DNA of 64,000 nucleotides from Rhizobium leguminosarum bv. trifolii WSM1325 (GTDB lineage Bacteria; Pseudomonadota; Alphaproteobacteria; Rhizobiales; Rhizobiaceae): the NCBI GenBank assembly GCA_000023185.1, contig CP001622.1:2666001-2730000 (forward strand), in the 5' to 3' direction. Position numbers and translations under genes: made by a program. Positions 42,232-51,336 of this stretch are shown here, piece by piece (positions within the stretch are counted from its first letter, which is position 1; each line of letters begins with the position of its first letter). The notes below the pieces were generated by a model. It was given only the letters and a program-made list of their open reading frames with translations, ran no database searches and was not told where the DNA came from.

Positions 42232-42756
42232 GTGGGATTCCTCATGTTGGGCACGTGACCAAACTAGGGCCGAAAAGATGAACCGAAACTGAAATAAAAA
42301 TTAAACTTTTGTAATCAAATCCAATAGCTACGGGTCGAAGTTTATATTTTAGATTAATCTTATACATGGTAACAAATATTCTATCGCCGCAGACGGGGCA
42401 TCGGCGCGGCCGGCCAGTTCGTCCTTGGAAGCCCTTGGCAGCACATCGGGGCGGGATTGAAGAAAAGACAGTTGCGGGGCATCCGAGGATGAGCCTAGGG
42501 CGGCGCGCCCTTCCTGTGCCCATCGCCTGGAAGACGCCGCCGTGGAGGGTCGCTGCGGATGGCGGCCGACGGGCATGCCCTCGATTCGATATCTTGCCTA
42601 TCGCCTAAAGGTGCTCGCGATTGGCATAGCGAGATGCATAAACTTGAAACGGGCGCATAATCGAGTTCGAAGCGACGCATTAGGAACAGGAGAATTCTGC
42701 ATGTCCCGTGAGGGGACGATCAGATCAAGACAACGAAGACCACAATGGAGGAAAAC
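42232..42756. other. Gene-free region before the VOC gene
   Basis: The first ~130 bp are AT-rich and probably hold the RcnB-gene promoter. The rest is GC-rich and has several short frames without ribosome sites or domain matches. No terminator, repeat or RNA gene is seen. Confidence 0.5.
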
Positions 42757-43140
42757 ATGCCCGGTATCAGCATGCGCTATATCGTCGACGACGTCGACGC
42801 CGCGGTGGAATTCTACACAAGACATCTCGGCTTCTCCGTCGCGCTTCGCCCCGCGCCGAGTTTCGCCATCCTGACCAGGGACGGTTTTCGTCTGTTCGTC
42901 AGCGGCATGACGGGACCGGGCGGAGCATCTCAAGCAATGCCCGACGGGCGAAAGCCGGAGCCTGGCGGATGGAATCGTATCCAGATCGAGGTCGGAGACC
43001 TGGAGGCGAAAGTCACCGCGCTGCGCCAAGCCGGTGCGCGCTTCCGCAACGAGATCGTGCAGGGCATCGGCGGCAAGCAGATCCTGCTCGATGATCCGGC
43101 CGGAAACCCGATCGAGCTCTTCGAAGCACCCAAGCGGTGA
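42757..43140 (+). CDS. VOC family protein
   Basis: The 127-residue single-domain VOC protein has two beta-alpha-beta-beta-beta modules: SMRYIVDDVDAAVEFYTRHL opens the first and WNRIQIEVGDLEAKVTAL the second. It ends DDPAGNPIELFEAP, the usual VOC close with a metal-ligand Glu. The reaction is unknown. ATG 42757 follows GGAGG; an ATG at 42745 in frame is weaker. It stands alone before the CNNM-type gene. Confidence 0.85.
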   Translation: MPGISMRYIVDDVDAAVEFYTRHLGFSVALRPAPSFAILTRDGFRLFVSGMTGPGGASQAMPDGRKPEPGGWNRIQIEVGDLEAKVTALRQAGARFRNEIVQGIGGKQILLDDPAGNPIELFEAPKR

Positions 43141-43318
43141 ATGGCGCGACGCCGGTCATGCGGTTGCCACGCATTTGCAGTCATCAGCAAACCGACGCAG
43201 TATTTCGATCACGGCTGCCGGCGTTGGCATCTCTCGCCGCGAGGCTGGCCGGAACGCCTTGCCACCAGTGTGCGAGCGTGTAGTTTCGGATTCCTATCAA
43301 TTCGAAGGCAGGGAAAAC

Positions 43319-44650
43319 ATGTCCGATTCCGCCGGCGGGCTCTCCGACTATATCGGGATACTAGCCGTGTTTCTTCTCGTCGCCGCCAATGGCTTCTTCG
43401 TTGCCGCCGAATTCGCCCTGGTGTCAGTCAGGCGTAGCCGCGTCGCCGAACTCGCTGCGGCAGGCCGCATGAACGCCTCGGCACTTCAGCGCGCCGTCGA
43501 CAATCTCGACTCCAACCTTGCAGCCACCCAGCTTGGCATCACCATCTCGTCGCTCGCCCTCGGCTGGGTTGGCGAACCGGCGCTTGCCCATCTGATCGAG
43601 CCGCTGCTGTCCTGGCTGCCCGGGCAATGGGCGACGGCGGGCGCGCATACTGTTGCCGTCGTCATCGCCTTCGTCATCATCACGGCCCTGCATATCGTGC
43701 TCGGCGAGCTCGCGCCGAAGAGCCTAGCGCTTCAACGCAGCGAGGCCACTTCGCTTGCCGTGGTGCGCCCGCTCGGTCTGTTCCTGGTGCTGTTTAAGCC
43801 GGCGATCTTTGTCCTGAACGGCATGGGCAACATGGTGCTGCGGGGCGTCGGTCTTCGCGCCGGAACCGGGGAATCGTCGTTCCATTCGCCGCAGGAGCTC
43901 AAGCTGCTGGTCGCTGAGAGCCAGGAGGCCGGCCTTCTCAACCAGGTGCAGCAGCAGCTCGTCGAGCGGGTGTTCAACATCGGCGACAGACCGATCTCCG
44001 ACATCATGACCCCGCGTCTCGACATCGAATGGTTCGACGCCGACGACAGCGAGGCCGAGATCCTGAAGACCATCCGCGAATGCAGCCACGAGCAATTACT
44101 GGTCGCCCGCGGCTCGATCGACGAGCCGATCGGCATGGTGTTGAAGAAGGACCTTCTCGATCAGGTTCTCGACGGCGGCAAGGTCCGGCCGATGGAGGTG
44201 ATCAAGCAGCCGTTGGTGCTGCATGAGGGCACCTCGGTCGTCCGCGTGCTCGACAGTTTCAAGGCCTCACCCGTTCGCCTCGCCATCGTCATCGACGAAT
44301 ATGGCAGCCTCGAAGGCATCGTCACCCAGACCGACCTGCTCGAAGCCATCGCCGGCGACCTGCCGGGATCCAACGAAGAGCCCGACATCGTCGTCAGGGA
44401 AGACGGGTCGCTCTTGATCGATGCGATGATGCCGGCCTTCGACGCCTTCGAACGGCTGGGCCTGCGCGATCGTCCGGATGCCGATTTCCATACGCTGGCG
44501 GGCTTTGCGCTGCATCAGCTCCAGCACATCCCCGAAGCCGGCGAAACCTTCGTCTTCGACAACTGGCGCTTCGAAGTGCTCGACATGGACGGCATGCGTA
44601 TCGACAAGATGCTCGCGACGCGCATTCCCGCGGATGGGGCGGAGGCCTAG
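43319..44650 (+). CDS. CNNM/HlyC-CorC family protein with CBS domains
   Basis: The 443-residue protein has an N-terminal CNNM membrane domain (residues ~12-190: GFFVAAEFALVSVRRSRVAE). Two CBS domains follow (~215-330: IMTPRLDIEWFDADD, then SPVRLAIVIDEYGSLEGIVT), and a CorC_HlyC domain closes the chain. Family members are linked to magnesium/cobalt efflux; hemolysin in old names is misleading. ATG 43319 follows GGCAGGG. Its end is convergent with chrA, 15 bp apart. Confidence 0.9.
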   Translation: MSDSAGGLSDYIGILAVFLLVAANGFFVAAEFALVSVRRSRVAELAAAGRMNASALQRAVDNLDSNLAATQLGITISSLALGWVGEPALAHLIEPLLSWLPGQWATAGAHTVAVVIAFVIITALHIVLGELAPKSLALQRSEATSLAVVRPLGLFLVLFKPAIFVLNGMGNMVLRGVGLRAGTGESSFHSPQELKLLVAESQEAGLLNQVQQQLVERVFNIGDRPISDIMTPRLDIEWFDADDSEAEILKTIRECSHEQLLVARGSIDEPIGMVLKKDLLDQVLDGGKVRPMEVIKQPLVLHEGTSVVRVLDSFKASPVRLAIVIDEYGSLEGIVTQTDLLEAIAGDLPGSNEEPDIVVREDGSLLIDAMMPAFDAFERLGLRDRPDADFHTLAGFALHQLQHIPEAGETFVFDNWRFEVLDMDGMRIDKMLATRIPADGAEA

Positions 44651-44665
44651 GGCCAAAGAAAGGCT

Positions 44666-46087
44666 CTAGTTCACCGCCAGCGTCCAGAGCATTCCCGCGG
44701 CTGCGCAGGCTAGCAGCGTCGCGATGACGGAAGCCTTGAAGCGGAAGATCGCTATCGCCGCGGCGGCAGACAGCGCCATTGCCGCCGGCACGGCCGATTG
44801 CAGCACGGGAATATCGAGCCGCAAGCCGCCAAGCTGGACGGTCGCAACCTCTGCAAACAGCGTGTGCAGGGCAAACCAGATAGCGAGGTTGAGGATAACC
44901 CCGACCACCGCCGCTGTTATGGCCGACATCGCGCCGGCGAGCGCTATGTTGCCGCGCAGTTTTTCGATGAACGGCGCACCGAGGAAGATCCACAGGAAAC
45001 AGGGCACGAAGGTGACCCAGCTCGTCAGTATCGCCGCAAGGGTCGCAGCAAGCATCGGGTTCAGCGCTCCCGAATCCCGGTAGGCGCCCATGAAGCCGAC
45101 GAACTGGACGACCATGATCAGCGGCCCCGGCGTCGTCTCGGCCATGCCGAGACCATCCAACATCTCGCCGGGTTTCAGCCAGCCGAAATGCTGCACGGCC
45201 TCCTGTGCGACATAGGCAAGCACCGCATAGGCCCCGCCGAAGGTGACGACCGCCATTTTGCTGAAGAAAAGGCCGATTTCGGTAAAGACGTTGTCAGCAC
45301 CGAAGGTTGCGTAGAGCGCCGCGAGCGGCGCGAGCCAGAGGGCAAGCAGCACGGCCGAGATGCGCAGCGACCAGGCGAGATTCGGGCGCGCATGCGCCGG
45401 TATGCCTTCGCCGAGCGCCGACTCCGCATCCGACAGCACCGGGCCGCTTCCGGCCTTATGGCCGCCGCCCGTCTGAAAGGCGGCAAGCCCGAACCTGCCG
45501 CCGAGGAAGCCGGCAATGCCGGCCGCGAGCACGATCAGCGGGAACGGCACATGGAGAAAGAAGATGGCGATGAAGGCCGCGGCCGCGATACCGACCATGA
45601 CGCGATTCTTGAGCGCACGACCGCCGATGCGGATGACGGCCTGCACGACGACGGCAAGCACCGCCGCCTTCAGCCCGAAGAACAGGCCGGCGACGATGCC
45701 GACATTGCCGTAAGCCGCGTAGATATAGCTGAGACAGAGGATCGACAGGAACCCAGGCATTACGAACAGCAGGCCGGCGACGAGACCGCCTGCTGTCCGA
45801 TGCATCAGCCAGCCGATATAGATGGCGAGCTGCTGCGCCTCGGGTCCGGGGAGCAGCATGCAATAGTTCAGCGCATGCAGAAAACGGTGCTCACCGATCC
45901 ATCGCTTCTCGTCGACAATGATCCGGTGCATGACGGCGATCTGGCCGGCAGGGCCGCCGAAACTCAGGGCGGCGACGCGCAGCCACACCCTGAAGGCATC
46001 GCCAAACGAGACGCCGTGATGATGCCCCTCTCCGGTGTCTTCCTCCGCCATTTTGCCACTGGGCGCATTATCCGTCATCTCGACCAT
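44666..46087 (-). CDS. chrA: Chromate transporter, long-chain type
   Basis: The 473-residue inner-membrane protein has two homologous chromate-transport domains. The first carries WLRVAALSFGGPAGQIAVMH and LPGPEAQQLAIYIGWLMH; the second LFFSKMAVVTFGGAYAVLAY and TTPGPLIMVVQFVGF. It exports chromate driven by the proton gradient. It starts one base after the stop of the rhodanese-ChrB gene, so the two form an operon. The N-terminus is polar with a GEGHHHGVSFGD segment. Confidence 0.93.
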   Translation of the reverse strand: MVEMTDNAPSGKMAEEDTGEGHHHGVSFGDAFRVWLRVAALSFGGPAGQIAVMHRIIVDEKRWIGEHRFLHALNYCMLLPGPEAQQLAIYIGWLMHRTAGGLVAGLLFVMPGFLSILCLSYIYAAYGNVGIVAGLFFGLKAAVLAVVVQAVIRIGGRALKNRVMVGIAAAAFIAIFFLHVPFPLIVLAAGIAGFLGGRFGLAAFQTGGGHKAGSGPVLSDAESALGEGIPAHARPNLAWSLRISAVLLALWLAPLAALYATFGADNVFTEIGLFFSKMAVVTFGGAYAVLAYVAQEAVQHFGWLKPGEMLDGLGMAETTPGPLIMVVQFVGFMGAYRDSGALNPMLAATLAAILTSWVTFVPCFLWIFLGAPFIEKLRGNIALAGAMSAITAAVVGVILNLAIWFALHTLFAEVATVQLGGLRLDIPVLQSAVPAAMALSAAAAIAIFRFKASVIATLLACAAAGMLWTLAVN

Positions 46088-46088
46088 C

Positions 46089-46904
46089 TCATGCTCTCTT
46101 CTTCAGCGCCGGCCAGTTGTGGGTTTCCTCGGTCGCATCGCGGCACCAGCGGAAGAAGGCGTCGTAGAGAAGCATCCCGGCCTCGAGCTGTTCCCGATCG
46201 TCGGAATACATCCTGGAGAGGCCGAGCGAGGCGGCCAGCAGGCCCGCCGCCTCGGGCGCGAGATCGAGTCTTGCGGTATCCGCCGCCCTGACGATCCGCG
46301 CCAGGCGCAGGAGCGGCTCCGATGCCAGCCCGAACTCCTCGACCATGACATCAAAGGTGCAGAGTTCGCCGCGATGGCTCCAGAACACATCATCGATATC
46401 GAAGGGCGTAGCCGCGAAGCGCTCGCTGACGGCTAAAACCTCAGGCGCCGGCACGAACAGGAATACGGCGCTCGGATCGACGAAGCGCCGGATCAGCCAG
46501 GGACAGGCAATGCGGTCGATCTTCGGCCGCGCCCGCGTCACCCAGACGGTACGTCCCTCAGCGTCGCGGCGCGGCAGCTTTTCCTCGGGCACCGCCAGTC
46601 CACCTGTGATCCAGGCTTCGAAGCCGCCTTCGAGGCTCTCGGCGTCGATCCCGGCATGGCGCAGGTAGGCGGCGACGCCATGGCTGAGCTTGCTGCCCTT
46701 CTGGCAGACCACGACGACGGAATCGGCATCGACGCTGCCCGCCCAGGACCCGACCTCGGCATGGCTTCGCCGGATCGAGCTGGGCACCAGGCGCGGATCG
46801 AGCGCGAAGTCCTCCTCGGTGCGAACGTCGATAATGCAAGGCGCACCGGGGGTTCCAATGAGGCGGTTGAGCTTGTCGGGAGAAATTTCGAGAAATGACG
46901 GCAT
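46089..46904 (-). CDS. Rhodanese-ChrB fusion protein (chromate resistance)
   Basis: The 271-residue protein has an N-terminal rhodanese domain (~5-105) with active-site Cys in VVVCQKGSKLSHG. It is fused to a ChrB C-terminal domain (~120-265: RPKIDRIACPWLIRRFVDPS, a conserved CxWLIRRF motif, and DDVFWSHRGELCTFDVMVEE). ChrB proteins sense or help to resist chromate. Lacking the N-terminal helix-turn-helix of true ChrB regulators, this one is more likely an accessory enzyme. It precedes chrA by one base. Confidence 0.88.
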   Translation of the reverse strand: MPSFLEISPDKLNRLIGTPGAPCIIDVRTEEDFALDPRLVPSSIRRSHAEVGSWAGSVDADSVVVVCQKGSKLSHGVAAYLRHAGIDAESLEGGFEAWITGGLAVPEEKLPRRDAEGRTVWVTRARPKIDRIACPWLIRRFVDPSAVFLFVPAPEVLAVSERFAATPFDIDDVFWSHRGELCTFDVMVEEFGLASEPLLRLARIVRAADTARLDLAPEAAGLLAASLGLSRMYSDDREQLEAGMLLYDAFFRWCRDATEETHNWPALKKRA

Positions 46905-47282
46905 GACGCGTCCCTCCGTTGATCGGTTTTACTGGACGCGATTCTTCAGCATGACGCCTCGTGGGGTGATCGCGACCCCATGCAGAAATCATTCGCAAAC
47001 AGACTCCGTGGTGTCAAGCGCATTGCGCCCAGGCGGCTTGCCGTCCGCACCGGCGGGCCGCCATCCATCACCGCATCCGCTCAGCCGGCAGCTCTACCAC
47101 CGGGTCTTCTGCCGGTCGCCCGCAAGCATATGATGGGTGAGCGGCAAAGCCGCGAATGCGCGGAACGCCAGTAAAGCGCGAAAAGTGAGTACGAAAACCC
47201 AGTCAGCACAAGCGCTTCGGCCCAGAACGGAACAAAATGCCCACTTCTGCATTCTTCTGTCACCGAAAGAGGAGAAAGTACC
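46905..47282. other. Gene-free region between chrB-like and small membrane gene
   Basis: No frame here has a ribosome site or a recognisable domain. It should hold the promoter of the rhodanese-chrA operon and that of the gene at 47283. No clear repeat or terminator is seen. Confidence 0.5.
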
Positions 47283-47591
47283 ATGACGTACGACCCCAAT
47301 AATGCCAACGACCCGAACCGCCCGCTGAACCCAAATCTGGATCTGCGCACCACGCCGAGCGCGCGCAGCAGTAATACGTGGGTTGTCTGGGTCGCTGCAT
47401 TGGCCGTGATCGCTGTCGCTGCATTCGCCTATTCGCAGTGGAGCACCCCCGGCACATCCCCGGACACGACAGCCTCCACGACCCAATCAGAGCCGGCGCC
47501 GGCCAAGCCGATCGCTCCGACCGACAACAGCGCAGCGCCTGCACCGGCACCAGCACCGGCCACTCCGCCGGCTGCCCCTGCACAGCAGTAA
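47283..47591 (+). CDS. Single-span membrane protein with Pro/Ala-rich tail
   Basis: The 102-residue protein has a polar N-terminus (DPNNANDPNRPLNPNLDLR), one membrane helix (NTWVVWVAALAVIAVAAFAY) and a periplasmic tail rich in Pro, Ala and Thr. Proteins of this layout are common in rhizobia and have no known function. ATG 47283 follows GAGGAGA. A rho-independent terminator follows the stop. Confidence 0.7.
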   Translation: MTYDPNNANDPNRPLNPNLDLRTTPSARSSNTWVVWVAALAVIAVAAFAYSQWSTPGTSPDTTASTTQSEPAPAKPIAPTDNSAAPAPAPAPATPPAAPAQQ

Positions 47592-47608
47592 TCGCTGCTC
47601 GTTCAGAA

Positions 47609-47637
47609 GAAGCCGGCCCAGTGCCGGCTTCCTTTCT
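47609..47637 (+). terminator. Rho-independent terminator
   Basis: GAAGCCGGC-CCAGT-GCCGGCTTC followed by CTTTCT, 17 bp after the stop codon of the small membrane protein. Confidence 0.85.
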
Positions 47638-47682
47638 GCCGCGAGTTCTTGAAGATTTTTAAGCAAACCCTATTTAAGGGAT

Positions 47683-47778
47683 ACTAAATCTGTCTCTGAC
47701 GGCTGACCACGGAGGTACTGGCAGCCGTTATCGAGACTGATCGAGGAAGGTCGGTGCGAGTTTCGCCCGGCCTTTTTT
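47683..47778 (+). ncRNA. Candidate small RNA with own promoter and terminator
   Basis: A sigma-70-like promoter is seen upstream: TTGAAG (47649-47654), 16 bp, TATTTA (47671-47676). The transcript would form a long stem, GTCTC..ACGGCTG against CAGCCGT..GAGAC (47692-47737), with an exposed GGAGG-containing loop. A strong terminator follows: AAGGTCGG/CCGGCCTT with inner GCGA/TCGC and a T6 run (47747-47778). The separate terminator of the preceding gene ends at 47637, so this is an independent unit of about 95 nt. No protein frame fits. I do not recognise a known sRNA family. Confidence 0.5.
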
Positions 47779-47811
47779 CTTGACCCTATTGGCAACGCCT
47801 CGATCGGGATA

Positions 47812-48114
47812 TTATTTCGGGATCCTGTTATAGAAGGACTGCGGATCGTACACGCATTCGTATTCGAGAAGGCAGAGTTTGCCGTTGGCATCCCTTACCC
47901 TTGCGCTGTCGTATTTGTCGCCGAGATTGCACCTGGCCGGCGGATAACGGAAGCTGCGGCCGCCAAAACCCATACGCACAAAAACCGCCTTGTCCTTGCG
48001 AATGATCTGCGCAAGCTCCTCGCAACTGTGATCCCTTGCATTGACCTCCACCGCCTCGATGGCAAGAGCTGCGGACGGAAACAACAGTGCGACGGCCAGA
48101 ACAACGCTTTTCAT
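47812..48114 (-). CDS. Small secreted protein, paralogue A
   Basis: The 100-residue protein has a signal peptide (MKSVVLAVALLFPSAALA). The mature part carries SCEELAQIIRKDKAVFVRMG, FGGRSFRYPPARC and a C-terminal CLLEYECVYDPQSFYNRIP. Four conserved cysteines probably form two periplasmic disulfides. The same pattern recurs in the gene at 48754-49050. ATG 48114 follows AGGAG. The function is unknown. Confidence 0.75.
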   Translation of the reverse strand: MKSVVLAVALLFPSAALAIEAVEVNARDHSCEELAQIIRKDKAVFVRMGFGGRSFRYPPARCNLGDKYDSARVRDANGKLCLLEYECVYDPQSFYNRIPK

Positions 48115-48362
48115 GGAAACTCCTGAATTGGAGAGAGCCAAGGTAGGGCATCCCACCGCGTGCCGCCAGTCCGGAAACCCTACGAATTGTACGCCTGAGC
48201 ACAGCCGTGCCTTTTACTTCCCGGCACGCTTGAGAAGTCAGCTAAGGCACGAGCTCTTTGAAGGCAGCAAGACCCAGGTGGACGGGCACTCCTTCGCTAC
48301 TGCCCCGGCGAGGGCATCGCTACATCCCGATCCATTAAGATGTTTGGTCTACGCTGCCGGCC

Positions 48363-48677
48363 ATGAAACCGACGTTTGGACGCAGACACCTTGCATTGGC
48401 AGAGCCGGAGCGGACCAGGGCCGTTCCAGCACGGAAGGTCGATGCGTCGCCCGCCGGAAGTTTCGATTGGCCGAAAATCAGGCGTTACACCAAAAACGCG
48501 ACCTTGGTCCTGTTGATTGCTACCAAACTTTCGGTTGCGACTATTTACGTCCTTAGGCTAAACGCCTCGCATTCCTTCCAGGAATACGCAGCGCCGATCG
48601 CAGTGATGGCGGCACTGTCGTTTTTCATCGTCGCAGCTCTCTGGCTCGCAGGCATGAAACTGAGCGGCGGCGATTGA
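48363..48677 (+). CDS. Hypothetical two-helix membrane protein
   Basis: The 104-residue frame has a basic N-terminal half and two hydrophobic segments (ATLVLLIATKLSVATIYVLR and YAAPIAVMAALSFFIVAALW) that could span the membrane. No clear ribosome site precedes ATG 48363. It lies between the two paralogous secreted-protein genes on the other strand. The membrane pattern favours a real gene, but start and coding status are uncertain. Confidence 0.45.
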   Translation: MKPTFGRRHLALAEPERTRAVPARKVDASPAGSFDWPKIRRYTKNATLVLLIATKLSVATIYVLRLNASHSFQEYAAPIAVMAALSFFIVAALWLAGMKLSGGD

Positions 48678-48753
48678 GGCAACCTCGGTTGGCGCCGTCT
48701 GAAGTTGACCGCCACCCGCACTTCCCGCTCCCTCCCTCTCTCACCGGAAGCGT

Positions 48754-49050
48754 CTAGGGAAAGTTATAGGGCGACGCGGGGTCGAAAACGCAGGCATAAT
48801 CAAGGATGCACTGCTTTCCACCTGCATCGCGCAAACTGGTCGTAGTGCGCTTATCGCCCATGCTGCATTGGGCGGGCGGATAACGGAAACTGCGGCCGCC
48901 GAAACCGACGCGGACAAAGACCTTTTTGTTCTGGCGGATCATCTGCGTAAGCTCGCTGCAGCTATGCTCGCTCGCTTTGACGTTCATGACGGCTGCGGCA
49001 AAGGCAGGAAACGGCAGAGACAATGCGACGACAAAAATAACGCTTCTCAT
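48754..49050 (-). CDS. Small secreted protein, paralogue B
   Basis: The 98-residue protein is a close relative of the product of 47812-48114: a signal peptide (MRSVIFVVALSLPFPAFA), SCSELTQMIRQNKKVFVRVG, FGGRSFRYPPAQC and CILDYACVFDP. The cysteine positions are conserved. ATG 49050 follows GGGAGGG. The frame is open further upstream into the tRNA gene, but that part is not translated. The duplication is presumably ancient, as the flanks differ. Confidence 0.75.
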   Translation of the reverse strand: MRSVIFVVALSLPFPAFAAAVMNVKASEHSCSELTQMIRQNKKVFVRVGFGGRSFRYPPAQCSMGDKRTTTSLRDAGGKQCILDYACVFDPASPYNFP

Positions 49051-49205
49051 AGATCCCTCCCGATACGCGAGAGGGAGATAGGGCGCACGGACCGGCGCGG
49101 CCAGCCCTGCGGACAACGCGAACCGTGCCGCTCGCTTCGAGAACGGTTTCCGGCAGGCCGGAAAATCCGGCCTGAGTTCAAATACATCAATCTTTTCAAG
49201 AGATT

Positions 49206-49281
<76 letters not shown>

Positions 49282-49485
49282 GTCCGCGCTTGGCTGCGCG
49301 GTGTGACGGCGCGTATAAACAGGATCGGCAGGCTTGTCCAGCACATAGGCAAAATTTCTTTGGTTAATCGCGAAGATTTTTCGGCATGGCTGAAATGCAG
49401 CGCACGATCCCGAAAGTCGGAATCGATTTTCGGAAAGGATTATGCGCGGATTCAAAGTGATAGATCGTTCTTAGCGCTGATCAAA

Positions 49486-50397
49486 TCAAAGGTCGAGCGT
49501 GCCGCTGGCCAGCCGCACAGCCTGGCCGCCGATCCGCGCGTTGGAGATCGCCCCGCCGTCGACATCGATATGCAGGTGGATGAAGGACGGCCGGCCCATC
49601 TCGACGCCCTGCTCGATCATGATCGGGTGATGCCCGTCCGTCAGCCGGTCGAAATGGTGGATCGCGCCGGAGAGCGCGGCTGCCGCCGAGCCGGTGGCCG
49701 GATCTTCGACGATGCCCATGCCGCTTGCGAACATGCGTGCATGGAACTTTGCCACGTGGTTGATTCCACCGCGGCAATAGACATAGGCCGAGGCAAGCGC
49801 GCCATCGACGAAGGGCACGATCTTTTCCCAGAGCTGCGGATCGAATTCCACCCGCTGCGTGGCTCCGACATCGTGCACCGGAATGAGCAGGAAGGGAACG
49901 CCGGCGCTCCAGACCGACGGGACGTGATTTTCGAAGCCGATCTCGGTCACCTTCAGCGATAGCGCGTCGGCGATGCCGAGCTTGTCGAGCGGCATGATGG
50001 CCGGCTGCGATTTGCGCGGCAGGTCGAATTCGGCAAAGCTCGCCTCCCCCTCTCTCAGCCGCACGGCGCAGCGCACCGGCCCGACATTTTCCTCGAGCAC
50101 CGAGACGAGATCGCGCGTCGCAGCACCATGCGCCCGTTCGGCCAGCGCCACCGCCGTGCCGACCGTCGGATGGCCGGCAAAGGGCAGTTCGCGCCCCGGC
50201 GTGAATATCCGGAGCCGCGCCGCGTAGGCGGGATTGGTCGAAGGCTGCACGAAAACCGTCTCGGAGAGATTGATCTCCCGGGTGATCGCCTGCATCGCCT
50301 CGTCGCTGAGATCGTCTCCGTCGAAGATCACCGCCAGCGGATTGCCCGCAAGCTTTCGATCGGTGAACACGTCATAGACGCTGTAGCTTCGCGCCAC
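49486..50397 (-). CDS. PhzF-family epimerase/isomerase
   Basis: The 303-residue protein has the PhzF two-domain fold: YDVFTDRKLAGNPLAV (residues ~8-23), the catalytic glutamate E46 (INLSETVFV), PFAGHPTVGTA and a second-half EDPATGSAAAALSG. PhzF enzymes isomerise or epimerise small acids; PhzF itself acts in phenazine synthesis, but most homologues have other, unknown substrates. No phenazine genes lie nearby. Confidence 0.9.
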   Translation of the reverse strand: MARSYSVYDVFTDRKLAGNPLAVIFDGDDLSDEAMQAITREINLSETVFVQPSTNPAYAARLRIFTPGRELPFAGHPTVGTAVALAERAHGAATRDLVSVLEENVGPVRCAVRLREGEASFAEFDLPRKSQPAIMPLDKLGIADALSLKVTEIGFENHVPSVWSAGVPFLLIPVHDVGATQRVEFDPQLWEKIVPFVDGALASAYVYCRGGINHVAKFHARMFASGMGIVEDPATGSAAAALSGAIHHFDRLTDGHHPIMIEQGVEMGRPSFIHLHIDVDGGAISNARIGGQAVRLASGTLDL

Positions 50398-50562
50398 ATC
50401 GGCCTCCTTGAATCGTCATCGCGCCGCCAACCTGCCCGACCACGCGAGCGAGTGCAAGGCGCTAAAACGCGTCACGTCAACCGGATTCACACGACGCGCT
50501 TTCGATCGTTACGTGATGCGTGTCGTTATCCCGAAACGCTACATGGCTTTGGGCGGCATAGA

Positions 50563-51336
50563 TCAACTCCGCTCGGCCTTACCGAAATACCACTCGATCA
50601 CAGGCAACATGGCGATGTTATAGGCATGGGCGGAGGGATCAGCCGAGCGGATCGCCACCGCGCCCGCGATCTCCTGGTCCTCGGCGACGAGCATATGCCG
50701 CTCGATCCGCTCGATCATCTCGTCCGCCGTCATGTCGAAGCGGAATAGCCGCAGCAGCGTCACCGTGCGCTTGTTATGAGTGGCGAACAGCCCCTCGCCC
50801 GCGACGGATTCGGCAAGATCGAGCCCGGTCTCCTCATGGACCTCGCGGCGCATGTTCGCCTCGATGTCGCAGCGCCCGTCGACGATATCCTCCGGCTCCA
50901 GCGAGCCGGCGGCGAAATAGACCTGGCCGGGATTGGCGGTATGGGCGCCCATGCGGATCGCCACCAGTGCGCCATCGGAGGTCTCGAGCACCGGATAGGC
51001 GAAGATGTGAATGCCGCCCTGACGCCGCGGCTGCCGGCGCCACCACATGAAGGCCGAAAAGGGAATGACGTGGCCCTCGCCGGCAATCCCGTCTTCACCG
51101 AGCGATACCAACCGCTGGAACACCATGCGCCCGTCGAATAGCGCCGGATTGGCAGCAGTCTCCCTGACCCAGTTCTCCCGGATCGCCGCTTCTTCGGCGG
51201 CGACGAGGGGATGGGGACCGGGCAGAATGCGCAGATCCACGCCGGCAATCGGGAAGACCGTCGCCTCCGGCGGCCAGCCGGCGAAATCATCGGAAAAATT
51301 GATGTTGGTGAAATTCGCGTTCAAATTTGCATTCAT
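50563..51336 (-). CDS. NUDIX hydrolase
   Basis: The 257-residue protein carries a NUDIX box with an enlarged spacing: G144-SLE-P (residues 144-148), then RREVHEETGLDL (163-174) with the metal-binding EE pair. The fold should cleave a nucleoside diphosphate linked to another group; the substrate is unknown. Its ATG overlaps the stop of the endonuclease-like gene (ATGA), so the two are coupled and possibly act in the same repair or clean-up process. Confidence 0.85.
   Translation of the reverse strand: MNANLNANFTNINFSDDFAGWPPEATVFPIAGVDLRILPGPHPLVAAEEAAIRENWVRETAANPALFDGRMVFQRLVSLGEDGIAGEGHVIPFSAFMWWRRQPRRQGGIHIFAYPVLETSDGALVAIRMGAHTANPGQVYFAAGSLEPEDIVDGRCDIEANMRREVHEETGLDLAESVAGEGLFATHNKRTVTLLRLFRFDMTADEMIERIERHMLVAEDQEIAGAVAIRSADPSAHAYNIAMLPVIEWYFGKAERS

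Noticed and set aside
44798..46291. 497-codon plus-strand frame opposite chrA
   Set aside because: It is a shadow of the high-GC chrA and ChrB-like genes, rich in Arg, Glu and Gly, without domain or ribosome site.
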